Shown here: piece after piece, positions 7,764-14,963 of the stretch
Layout of the letters: each line of letters opens with the position of its first letter
Numbering within the stretch: the first letter of the stretch is position 1
Assembly (NCBI GenBank): GCA_944392795.1
Contig: CALXXX010000031.1
Location: forward strand, 1-39,802
Direction of reading: 5' to 3'
DNA length: 39,802 nucleotides
Source: an uncultured Alphaproteobacteria bacterium
GTDB taxonomy: Bacteria > Pseudomonadota > Alphaproteobacteria > CAAHEQ01 > UBA3637
Made by a program: the position numbers and the translations under genes
The notes under the pieces: model-generated
The model's input: the letters and a program-made list of their open reading frames with translations, nothing else
Databases searched by the model: none
Told to the model about the DNA's origin: nothing

Positions 7764-8831
7764 TTATCTTTCTTTTCCTGAAATATAAATATAAACATCA
7801 TTCAGGTCTATTTTTGTGTTTAGATTATAGGACATTTTTTCTGAATTATTTTGCTCTTTTTCCTCACCAACACCATTGATACTTTTACTTATCTGAATAT
7901 AGTAAGTCATTTTTTTAAACAGCTGAGCATTATCCAACGGTGTTCGCCCTTCACTATCTTTTTCTTGCAATCCTATTTTATGTTCAATCAAATAAGAAGC
8001 TACATTCGCTTCTCCTTTTGATAAATAAGGTCGCTTCATTAAAAAATTCAAAAGAAGATTGATATTCTTTAATGTATTATCTCCTTCTTTTAAAACGGCT
8101 CCTTTTTCAAAAAGTTGAAAGACCATTCCCATCCAACCCTTTTCAAGAGCAAGTTCTAATGCAGACTTACCGGTAAAAGGATTCCGATACGTAACTAAAA
8201 CTTTTCCACTTTTTAACTGTTCTTCAGCTATTCTTTGCCAATTGTTTTCAATCAATTTCATAAAAAGATTTTGACCTGAACTTTGGTCAATGGCATTAGG
8301 TGTATAAATTTTCAAAGCAGTTTCCAAGGTATCATCTAAAATAGTTTTCTGTTTCCCCAATCCTCTATCTTGAAATAAAACATCCCATCCCGTTTTCCCA
8401 TGATTGTCTGTAAGATTTAAATTGACTTGGCTCAAAACCAAAATTTCTGCCAATTCAAAGCGCCCCATCAAACAGGCCAAATGGAAAAGCGGAGCTCGGT
8501 AAGAAGCTATTGAATAAATGCGATTAAAATCTCCTTTCTTTTTAATTAAGTCTAATGCTTTCAGTTTTGCTACTAAAGGAGAGTTTTGACGATCCATTAT
8601 CAATTTTAACATTTGATATGGAGCATCAAAAGAACTGCGTTCATGAATATCAAAAAGAGCTTTTTCATAAGCCCAATTCAATAAACTCATCTGTTCATTT
8701 GCTGATGGGCTACGATTAAGATCCGGATGCCATTTAAAAGAAAGCTTTCGATATGCTTTTTTAACTTCTTCTTCTGTCGCGTCCTGAGGTAATTGTAAAA
8801 TTTCAAAAGGATTTTTTCGTTTTTTTTGCAT
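7764..8831 (-). CDS. J-domain protein with C-terminal ankyrin-like repeats
   Basis: 355 residues. Residues 7-70 are a J-domain with helix II KKAYRKLSFKW and the HPD tripeptide at 35-37, which in the DnaJ family stimulates Hsp70. No glycine/phenylalanine region or zinc-finger follows. Instead, residues about 110-320 contain ankyrin-like units, for example PLFHLACLMGRFELAEILV, GKSALELALEKGW and GRTPLDNAQLF. The likely role is a specialised Hsp70 co-chaperone whose ankyrin part selects a client or membrane partner. There is no signal peptide, so it should act in the cytoplasm. The start has AAGG six bases upstream. The tail-to-tail neighbour is the ATP-grasp gene. Confidence 0.8.
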   Translation of the reverse strand: MQKKRKNPFEILQLPQDATEEEVKKAYRKLSFKWHPDLNRSPSANEQMSLLNWAYEKALFDIHERSSFDAPYQMLKLIMDRQNSPLVAKLKALDLIKKKGDFNRIYSIASYRAPLFHLACLMGRFELAEILVLSQVNLNLTDNHGKTGWDVLFQDRGLGKQKTILDDTLETALKIYTPNAIDQSSGQNLFMKLIENNWQRIAEEQLKSGKVLVTYRNPFTGKSALELALEKGWMGMVFQLFEKGAVLKEGDNTLKNINLLLNFLMKRPYLSKGEANVASYLIEHKIGLQEKDSEGRTPLDNAQLFKKMTYYIQISKSINGVGEEKEQNNSEKMSYNLNTKIDLNDVYIYISGKER

Positions 8832-8928
8832 CTGCCTTTTATATCATATTTTTCATCTGAAATCAATCTAACAAGCTTAAATAAAGAAAATGAAAATATT
8901 CTTTTCAATTGTCTTATTTTAATTCATA

Positions 8929-8957
8929 TTGAAAAAAGTTACATTTTAAAATATAAC
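8929..8957 (+). promoter_or_regulatory. Promoter of the ASCH-domain gene
   Basis: TTGAAA at 8929-8934 and TATAAC at 8952-8957, 17-base spacer, 34 bases before the ATG. Confidence 0.6.
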
Positions 8958-8991
8958 GTTTATAGTTTTTTCAAACAAAGGAAAAATATAA

Positions 8992-9429
8992 ATGAAACAT
9001 TTAGCAGTTCTAACTCAGCCTTTTTTAGATTTAATTTTAAATGGGGAAAAAACAATAGAAACACGTTTTACACAAGTTGCCTGTGCTCCTTTTGGAAAAG
9101 TCAAAACAGGAGATCTTATTCTTTTAAAACAAACCGGTGGATTAGTTTTAGGAGAATTCACCGCAGGAAAAGTCTCTTATTTTACAAATATGACCCCTGA
9201 AAAAATCTTAGAATTAAAACGATTTTCAAAAGAAATTGCTGCTGATGCTGTGACTGATTTTTGGTCGTCCAGACAAAATGCTCGCTTTGTCACATTTATT
9301 GAAGTTAAAAGTCCAAAACGATATAAAAAAGCTTTTCCTTTTCCTAAAAAAGATAGACGTGGTTGGGTTATTTTACCGGAACATCCTCTCGCACCAGAAC
9401 CTGATTTATTTGATCTAGCTTCAAAATAA
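8992..9429 (+). CDS. ASCH-domain protein
   Basis: 145 residues. The N-terminal 100 residues fit the ASCH fold, a PUA-like RNA/nucleotide-binding domain: strand-loop LDLILNGEKTIETRF, then GDLILLKQTGG and VLGEFTAGKVSYF. GEKTIETR matches the conserved GxKxxExR of the family. ASCH proteins are predicted to bind RNA or modified nucleosides, and some are amidohydrolases of acetylated nucleosides; which applies here is unknown. A strong AAAGGA site precedes the start and a promoter lies at 8929-8957. The last 62 bases overlap the convergent ComB-like gene. Confidence 0.8.
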   Translation: MKHLAVLTQPFLDLILNGEKTIETRFTQVACAPFGKVKTGDLILLKQTGGLVLGEFTAGKVSYFTNMTPEKILELKRFSKEIAADAVTDFWSSRQNARFVTFIEVKSPKRYKKAFPFPKKDRRGWVILPEHPLAPEPDLFDLASK

Positions 9430-10048
9430 AATCAAATTTATCGTCTGATTCAAAACATAACCAAAAATCACGTTCTGGAAAATATGGAATATTTTTAAAA
9501 AAACGACCGGCATAAATATTTTTTCTCATTTTCTCTCGCACTTTTTCTAAAGAAACAGGTTCTGATTTTAACTTTTTTTCAAAATAATCGGTAAAAGCTC
9601 CATCTTCAGAATTCGCTCCACCTAAAGCAACCAGGCTAATCTCTTCTATTCCTTTAACTTTAATATATCTCAACATAGCCTTTGTTGTTAGAAAAGAACC
9701 AAATAAGACATCCTGTTTTTTTGAAGCTTTAGTTAAACCTTGTGTTCCTTGTGTTGTCCTTAAGACAACTGTCTTACCGATTAAATTAACGTTTTCTAAA
9801 GCACTCGGCGAATTGCCAAAGTCTGTTCCAATAAAGGCTTCTCCATTATTTTCTCCAACTAGAATATAATTTGGATGTTTTTTCTTTAAAATAAATGCTT
9901 CTTTCAACGTGGAAACAGGAATAATTTTCTCTGTCCCCCTGGCAAAAGCATAGGCAGCTGTTGAAGCAGCTCGTAAAATATCAACAATGATAATCAAGCC
10001 TAAAGCATCTGAAACAGCATCAACACCATATAATTGATGAATTTTCAA
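9368..10048 (-). CDS. ComB-like 2-phosphosulfolactate phosphatase family protein
   Basis: 226 residues resembling ComB, which removes phosphate from 2-phosphosulfolactate in coenzyme M synthesis and is also found in many bacteria. Matching motifs are IIIVDILRAASTAAYAF near residue 20, GENNGEAFIGTDFGNSP near 80, and VVLRTTQGTQGL near 94. The start codon is TTG, chosen because AAGGAGAAG lies immediately upstream and no better ATG exists. No other coenzyme M or sulfolactate genes are in the window, so the physiological substrate is open. The 3' end runs 62 bases into the ASCH gene on the other strand, a long overlap for convergent genes. Confidence 0.75.
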   Translation of the reverse strand: MKIHQLYGVDAVSDALGLIIIVDILRAASTAAYAFARGTEKIIPVSTLKEAFILKKKHPNYILVGENNGEAFIGTDFGNSPSALENVNLIGKTVVLRTTQGTQGLTKASKKQDVLFGSFLTTKAMLRYIKVKGIEEISLVALGGANSEDGAFTDYFEKKLKSEPVSLEKVREKMRKNIYAGRFFKNIPYFPERDFWLCFESDDKFDFILKLDQINQVLVREDVPVK

Positions 10049-10122
10049 TTTCTTCTCCTTACCTACATCCTAACATTGATTTTTATTTATTCAAATGCTA
10101 TTTAAAAATAAAGGAGTATAAA

Positions 10123-10326
10123 ATGACAAACACTGCAGAAGAACGTTTTATTAGAATAGAAATGATTTTAGCTGAACAAAGCCGAAATATCGAAGAATTA
10201 AATGAGGAGATTATTCGGCAAGGTAAAATAATCGACCGATTAATAATCGAAAATAAAGCTTTAAAAGAAGCAATTGAAAATCCTGTCAAATCGCTGTCTG
10301 AAGAAACACCTCCGCCCCACTATTAA
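10123..10326 (+). CDS. slyX: SlyX-like protein
   Basis: 67 residues, almost entirely a charged coiled coil (ERFIRIEMILAEQSRNIEEL onward), ending in ETPPPHY. The PPPHY tail and the length are typical of the SlyX family, whose function is unknown. AAAGGAG lies nine bases before the ATG. A possible promoter (TTGATT, 17 bases, TATTTA) lies upstream, and a strong bidirectional terminator follows seven bases after the stop, so it is a single-gene unit. Confidence 0.85.
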   Translation: MTNTAEERFIRIEMILAEQSRNIEELNEEIIRQGKIIDRLIIENKALKEAIENPVKSLSEETPPPHY

Positions 10327-10332
10327 ACAAAA

Positions 10333-10356
10333 AACGCTTCATAAAAATGAAGCGTT
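10333..10356. terminator. Bidirectional terminator between slyX and the DUF805 gene
   Basis: AACGCTTCAT pairs perfectly with ATGAAGCGTT around an AAAA loop. T-runs follow on both strands, so it ends slyX on the plus strand and the DUF805 gene on the minus strand. Confidence 0.85.
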
Positions 10357-10376
10357 TTTCAGCTTTTTCCTATTTT

Positions 10377-10976
10377 CTATACAGGTTTCTTACCATAGTT
10401 GTTTTCTTCATTAGTCCCTGGCAAACAATAAAAAACAAAAAGAATAATAGACCAAACTAAAATAAATAATAAAAAAATAGTTATCAAAGGAAACATAAAC
10501 AACAGACTAATTTCAGGCATGATAATTTCCGTTGTCATCAATGAATATCCCATCACAAAAGTTATAACAATAGGAAATAAAAAAATCGTTATTAGCGGCG
10601 GAAATACCCACCATCCACCACGATTAATATCATGTAAACGTCTGACAGAAACGGCCAATAGTGGAATTACAGAAAACAAACAATATAATCTTCCAGCAAA
10701 AGGAATAAAATCCGTAATAATCATAATTAAAAAATTAAATAGAAAAAACCACCAATACTCTGAACGACTTGCCCGACCTTGAAAAGTAGCATACTTTTCA
10801 AAACAGCCAATATAACGGCCCAAAGGAGATGTATCTATATTTTCATCACTAACTGTTTCTTGTTCATTTTCAGTAGTTGTCAACAGTTTTTTCTTTTGAT
10901 CTTCAAATTCTTTTTCAGTCAGAATTCCTTTCTTTTTTAAATCTGCTAATTTTTCTAAATCATCAAATTTTGTCAT
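10377..10976 (-). CDS. SHOCT-DUF805 membrane protein
   Basis: 199 residues. Residues 5-33 (LEKLADLKKKGILTEKEFEDQKKKLL) are a SHOCT-type short helical motif. Residues about 52-195 are DUF805: a soluble lead-in FEKYATFQGRASRSEYWWFFLF, then several membrane helices, with the conserved RRLHDINRGGWW between them. DUF805 proteins are small inner-membrane proteins of unknown function, often fused to SHOCT. AAGGAGAAAA precedes the start. It stands alone between terminators. Confidence 0.85.
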   Translation of the reverse strand: MTKFDDLEKLADLKKKGILTEKEFEDQKKKLLTTTENEQETVSDENIDTSPLGRYIGCFEKYATFQGRASRSEYWWFFLFNFLIMIITDFIPFAGRLYCLFSVIPLLAVSVRRLHDINRGGWWVFPPLITIFLFPIVITFVMGYSLMTTEIIMPEISLLFMFPLITIFLLFILVWSIILFVFYCLPGTNEENNYGKKPV

Positions 10977-11328
10977 TTTTTCTCCTTAGAAATATAAGAA
11001 CAAATATTAACAGCGATAGGAATATAAAACGGATCAGCTCGATTAACAGGCTTAACAAACTGATTGAAATGAAATAAATTCAGAGACAATACTAAATAAC
11101 ATTTTATACCGATACATAATTCCTAGAGATTATATTACTGAACTGTATTCCTTCCTTTGTAATCATTTAAAATTAAAATAAAAACTTTATTTTAGAATAA
11201 GAAAGTTTAAAAAAATGCTTCATTTTTACCTCTTTTTTTAGAAGAAATATCATAATAAAATTATATGTCTTTTTTATTAAAGAATATTTAATAAAAAAGG
11301 AAGCTCACGCAAGCTTCCCTTTTTATTA
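10977..11328. other. Intergenic region, no gene seen
   Basis: About 350 AT-rich bases between the DUF805 gene and serS. Apart from the serS terminator at the right end I see no gene or RNA fold. It presumably contains the DUF805 promoter, but no hexamer pair with standard spacing stood out. Confidence 0.6.
11299..11318 (-). terminator. Terminator of serS
   Basis: GGAAGCT at 11299-11305 pairs with AGCTTCC at 11312-11318. The minus strand continues with TTTTTTATT, starting 30 bases from the serS stop. Confidence 0.8.
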
Positions 11329-12615
11329 TCATTTTTTGCGAATTTCTGTCATACCACCCATATATTTTTGTAAAGCAAGAGGGATCTTAACAGAACCATC
11401 TGCTTGTAAATTGTTTTCCAAAAAGGCGATTAACATACGTGGTGGAGCGACAACAGTATTATTTAAAGTATGTGGGAAATACTTCTTACCATCTTTTCCA
11501 GCGACACGAATTTTTAAACGACGTGCCTGAGCATCACCTAACGTTGAACAAGAACAAACTTCAAAATACTTCTTTTGACGAGGAGACCAAGCTTCTACAT
11601 CTAAAGATTTGACTTTTAAATCCGCCAAATCACCGGAGCAACACTCCAATGTTCGAACAGGGATATCTAAACTGCGGAACAGCTCAACTGACATTTTCCA
11701 CATTTTTTCATACCAGCTCATACTATCCTCTGGCTTACAAACGACGATCATTTCCTGTTTTTCAAACTGATGTATACGATACACACCTCGTTCCTCTAAA
11801 CCATGAGCTCCTTTTTCCTTACGGAAGCACGGAGAATAACTTGTCAGGGTATAAGGTAATTTGTCTTCTGGCAAAATTTGATCAATAAATTTTCCAATCA
11901 TTGAATGTTCACTGGTTCCAATTAAATATAAATCTTCTCCTTCAATTTTATACATCATGGCTTCCATTTCCGAAAAGCTCATCACTCCCGTAACAACTTG
12001 AGAACGAATCATAAAAGGAGGGATGCAGAAAGTAAAACCTTTATCAATCATAAAATCACGAGCATAAGCTAAAACCGCTTCATGCAACCGAGCAATATCT
12101 CCCATTAAATAATAAAAGCCATTACCAGCTACTCGACGAGCGCTATCTAAATCTATTCCATCAAAGCTTTCCATAATATCCGTATGATAAGGAATTTCGA
12201 AGTCAGGAACAACCGGTTCGCCAAAACGTTCCAACTCTACATTTTCACTATCATCTTTACCGACAGGAACACTATCATCAATAATATTTGGAATGACCAT
12301 CATCCGATTTTTAATTTCTTCTTGAAATTTTTCTTGCTCAACTTCCAATTCAGAAATTTTATTACCAATTTCTTGACTTTGTAGTTTTATTTTCTCTGCT
12401 TCTTCTTTTTTCCCTGAAGACATCAAACTACCGATTTGTTTTGAAAGCTTTGTTCGCTCTGCTCTCAAGCTCTCCACCTCAGTAATAGCTGCTCGGTTTT
12501 TTTTATCTAGCTCTAAAACTTCATCAACCAATACTAATTTTTGATCTTGAAACTTCTTTTTAATATTAGCCTTTACTAATTCTGGATTTTCACGTAATAG
12601 CTTTATGTCAATCAT
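11329..12615 (-). CDS. serS: Seryl-tRNA synthetase, divergent form
   Basis: 428 residues. The N-terminal 110 residues form the long helical arm that contacts the tRNA-Ser variable arm; the rest is a class II catalytic core. Motif 2 is FRKEKGAHGLEERGVYRIHQFEK, given here only as its ends FRKE and RIHQFEK, and motif 3 is PPRMLIAFLENN. The core departs from the usual bacterial enzyme: TSEHSMIG replaces the TAExxxTN motif, and HTLNNTVVAPPR replaces HTLNGSGLAxxR. These variants resemble my recollection of an archaeal-type or minority bacterial subclass. It is the only serS in view, so it is presumably the essential copy. AAAGGAG precedes the ATG and a terminator follows. Confidence 0.93.
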   Translation of the reverse strand: MIDIKLLRENPELVKANIKKKFQDQKLVLVDEVLELDKKNRAAITEVESLRAERTKLSKQIGSLMSSGKKEEAEKIKLQSQEIGNKISELEVEQEKFQEEIKNRMMVIPNIIDDSVPVGKDDSENVELERFGEPVVPDFEIPYHTDIMESFDGIDLDSARRVAGNGFYYLMGDIARLHEAVLAYARDFMIDKGFTFCIPPFMIRSQVVTGVMSFSEMEAMMYKIEGEDLYLIGTSEHSMIGKFIDQILPEDKLPYTLTSYSPCFRKEKGAHGLEERGVYRIHQFEKQEMIVVCKPEDSMSWYEKMWKMSVELFRSLDIPVRTLECCSGDLADLKVKSLDVEAWSPRQKKYFEVCSCSTLGDAQARRLKIRVAGKDGKKYFPHTLNNTVVAPPRMLIAFLENNLQADGSVKIPLALQKYMGGMTEIRKK

Positions 12616-12768
12616 ATAAAATCTCCTTTTGTCTCGATATGATTTATTTTTAATGTAATTTTCATATTTTTACAGTAAATCCTATAGAAAATCAACTATA
12701 AAATCTGTTTTATTTCATAATAAATTTATACTTTTTTGTCATAAAAAAAACATTTTAATATTTTTTTG

Positions 12769-12796
12769 TTGAAAAGAATATTTTCTTATGTATGCT
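12769..12796 (+). promoter_or_regulatory. Possible promoter of the envelope cluster
   Basis: TTGAAA at 12769-12774 and TATGCT at 12791-12796, 16-base spacer, 43 bases before the lipoprotein ATG. Confidence 0.45.
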
Positions 12797-12839
12797 AAAC
12801 TGTGTATTGTATAAAATATACGAAAAAAGGGAGAGTTCT

Positions 12840-13394
12840 ATGAATAAATTTCTTACTCTGTTTTTTATAATCAGTTTAGGCGGTTGTGTCCTGTTCGAAG
12901 ATTACCAAGCTAATCGATATCGCCTAGAATATAGACTCCAAACTCTTTGTTCTCAAGGCATCGGAGCCCAACAATCCAGTGCAGCATATGCAGAATGCCG
13001 TATTTTTTATGATAAATTGATGATTCAATATGGGGTCAATCAATCACGTCCCTCATCTTATCAAATATCTCAATTAACAGAACGAGCTGAACAATTGGCA
13101 CAGCGTTGTCGCTCTTATGGTCTTTCTCAGGCCAAAATATGGGATTGCATGCAAGAACAGGAAACCATGCAAGCTGATGAATACGAACGGCAAAAAATAG
13201 CACAAGAAAAAGAAGCTGCTATGCAGCGTTCTATAGCCAGCGGTTTGAAAGAAGCTAATGAAGCCGAACGTAGACAAGACATGATAGATGCGGAAAGAGA
13301 AAGAGTTATGAAAGAAACAGGAAAACGCGCTTCTGAAGTTGATTGTAAAGTTTACGAAAAATGGAATGGCGCTGTTGTTGTTAAATGTCATTAG
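12840..13394 (+). CDS. Putative lipoprotein with coiled-coil C-terminus
   Basis: 184 residues. The start at 12840, not the in-frame ATG at 12792, gives a clean signal peptide with lipobox LGGC (Cys16) and has AAGGGAGAG upstream. The mature part contains four spaced cysteines (CSQG, CRIF, CRSY, CMQE) before a highly charged helix (about 120-165), and ends with a further Cys pair in DCKVYEKWNGAVVVKC. I do not recognise the family. It heads a cluster with a SlyB-like lipoprotein 13 bases downstream and an outer-membrane barrel after that, so a role in the cell envelope is likely. Confidence 0.75.
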   Translation: MNKFLTLFFIISLGGCVLFEDYQANRYRLEYRLQTLCSQGIGAQQSSAAYAECRIFYDKLMIQYGVNQSRPSSYQISQLTERAEQLAQRCRSYGLSQAKIWDCMQEQETMQADEYERQKIAQEKEAAMQRSIASGLKEANEAERRQDMIDAERERVMKETGKRASEVDCKVYEKWNGAVVVKCH

Positions 13395-13407
13395 AAAAGA
13401 GGTAAAA

Positions 13408-13866
13408 ATGAAAAAAATATGGGTTATTTTATTTTTATGTGCAGCTGTTATATCCTGTGCACCAACGAATACCAACACGACCTATCGTCAAGCTCAAATT
13501 GGACAACAAGGACAAGTTCAAACAGGTGTTATTGTCTCGATGGAGCAAGTTAAAATTGAAGGAACAAGTGGTGTTGGCACTATTGCCGGAGCTGTTGCCG
13601 GAGCTGCCGCAGGTTCAATGTTAGGTGGAAGTACAGCCGTCAACATTATAGGGGGCACAGCTGGCGCCGTCGTAGGAGGGGCTGTTGTAGGTGGTGCTCA
13701 AAAAGCTCTCACTTCAGGAACTTCTTGGGAGTTTTTAGTAAAACGAGATGACAGTGGTGCTGTTATTTCTGTTGTTCAATCAAATGAACTTAACCTCAAT
13801 GTCGGTGATCATGTTGTTTTAGTCGTCGTTGATGGCGTTACTCGTATTCGTCAAAAGCTTTATTAA
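13408..13866 (+). CDS. SlyB-like glycine-zipper outer-membrane lipoprotein
   Basis: 152 residues. The ATG at 13408 is preceded by GAGG and gives a signal peptide with lipobox VISC (Cys17). The centre, GTIAGAVAGAAAGSMLGG and NIIGGTAGAVVGGAVVGG, is a pair of glycine-zipper segments as in the SlyB/Pcp/17-kDa antigen family. The C-terminal 50 residues form the small domain ending VGDHVVLVVVDGVTRIRQ. SlyB proteins sit in the outer membrane; in enterobacteria they respond to Mg2+ and envelope stress, which is not shown here. It lies in a run with the lipoprotein upstream (13 bases) and the barrel protein downstream (24 bases). Confidence 0.85.
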   Translation: MKKIWVILFLCAAVISCAPTNTNTTYRQAQIGQQGQVQTGVIVSMEQVKIEGTSGVGTIAGAVAGAAAGSMLGGSTAVNIIGGTAGAVVGGAVVGGAQKALTSGTSWEFLVKRDDSGAVISVVQSNELNLNVGDHVVLVVVDGVTRIRQKLY

Positions 13867-13890
13867 TTCACCAAAAAGAAAGGAGAAAAT

Positions 13891-14856
13891 ATGAAAAAAC
13901 TTTTATGTTTAACAACAGCCTTATGCTTAGGAGCCTTATCAGCTCAAGCCCAAGGTTGGGGATACGTACCACAAAATGTACAACGTCCGGCTTATCGTGT
14001 TCCAGTTCAAGCTCAAAAGCAACAACAATATCGCCCGACGAATACAGCTCCAGTTGTTCAACGACAGGATCAACCTGTTTACACAGCTCCAGTTCAAACT
14101 CAAGCTCCTGTAACAAATGCTATAACTCAAATGAATACTTCTTATGTACCGGCACATCAAAAATATGCTATCAGCAACCCAATGTATATGCTAGATGCAG
14201 GTCATTTCATGGGCAATGTTGCTTATCAATATTTGATTTATCCAAAAGATAAAGATTACAGAACGAAAAGAAATGACGCATGGGGTTGGAATTTGGATTT
14301 TGCCGTTGGTTTAACCGATCGTTTATCATTATCTGCTGATTTGGGTTATACTTATGCCTGGGAGAAAAAAGCCATAGACCATACGAAAGAATGGGGTGGT
14401 AGAATTGGTATGCAATATAATCTTATTAACACACCCATTTTAGATATGCATGCCGGTGTGAATATGACATATTTGAAAGCAATTGGAAAAACAGGACAAA
14501 TTAAAGGTAGAACCAGCACGACTTATGTAGAACCATTCCTTCAATTGGGAACAACTGTTAATAATATGTTTACACCTTATTTGAGAGTCGGATATCAATC
14601 CATGCTTTTTGCCAAAGATGAAGCATGGAAAGAAGGATATGTGGCAACTCCAGGACTTTATTTCCAACCCATTCCTCAGCTTGGTGTAGACTTAAATGTC
14701 ACGACAGCTGAATCTATTAATTCAAGTTGGGAGTTACGCTTAGATGTTTATCCTGCTGAAAACATTTCTATTGGTTTATCGGGATATTTAACATCTCCAA
14801 GAGATGCCATTCAAGATATCTATGGCTTTGGAACAAATTTCCGATTTGTTTTCTAA
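13891..14856 (+). CDS. Outer-membrane beta-barrel protein with Pro/Gln-rich linker
   Basis: 321 residues. A signal peptide ends near AQA (about residue 21). Residues 22-85 are a low-complexity Q/P/V-rich linker with repeated TAPV and VQ units. Residues about 95-321 alternate polar and hydrophobic residues with aromatic caps (WGWNLDFAVGLTDRLSLSADLGYTYAW, seen as separate strands) and end in FRFVF, the C-terminal Phe expected of barrel substrates of the Bam machinery. The family is not recognised beyond that. AAGGAG precedes the ATG. A terminator 16 bases after the stop closes the cluster. Confidence 0.8.
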   Translation: MKKLLCLTTALCLGALSAQAQGWGYVPQNVQRPAYRVPVQAQKQQQYRPTNTAPVVQRQDQPVYTAPVQTQAPVTNAITQMNTSYVPAHQKYAISNPMYMLDAGHFMGNVAYQYLIYPKDKDYRTKRNDAWGWNLDFAVGLTDRLSLSADLGYTYAWEKKAIDHTKEWGGRIGMQYNLINTPILDMHAGVNMTYLKAIGKTGQIKGRTSTTYVEPFLQLGTTVNNMFTPYLRVGYQSMLFAKDEAWKEGYVATPGLYFQPIPQLGVDLNVTTAESINSSWELRLDVYPAENISIGLSGYLTSPRDAIQDIYGFGTNFRFVF

Positions 14857-14872
14857 TATGAGCTTTCAAAAA

Positions 14873-14893
14873 AAGCCCTTCATTGAAGGGCTT
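14873..14893 (+). terminator. Terminator of the envelope cluster
   Basis: AAGCCCTTC pairs with GAAGGGCTT around a three-base loop, followed by a run of seven further T on the plus strand. Confidence 0.85.
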
Positions 14894-14903
14894 TTTTTTA
14901 TGT

Positions 14904-14932
14904 TTGATTTTTGATTAAAACAGAGCTATAGA
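14904..14932 (+). promoter_or_regulatory. Probable promoter of the cstA-like gene
   Basis: TTGATT at 14904-14909 and TATAGA at 14927-14932, 17-base spacer, 31 bases before the ATG and just after the preceding terminator. Confidence 0.5.
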
Positions 14933-14963
14933 AAATAAAAAAATATGCTGAAAGGAATAAAAA

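Noticed and set aside
8826-9200. 124-codon plus-strand frame starting before the ASCH gene
   Set aside because: It runs out of frame through the ASCH domain and spans the ASCH promoter; no ribosome site.
13868-14252. Open frames on both strands within the 5' part of the barrel gene
   Set aside because: Shadows of the Gln/Pro-rich low-complexity linker; the repeated CAA and CCA codons keep other frames open by chance.
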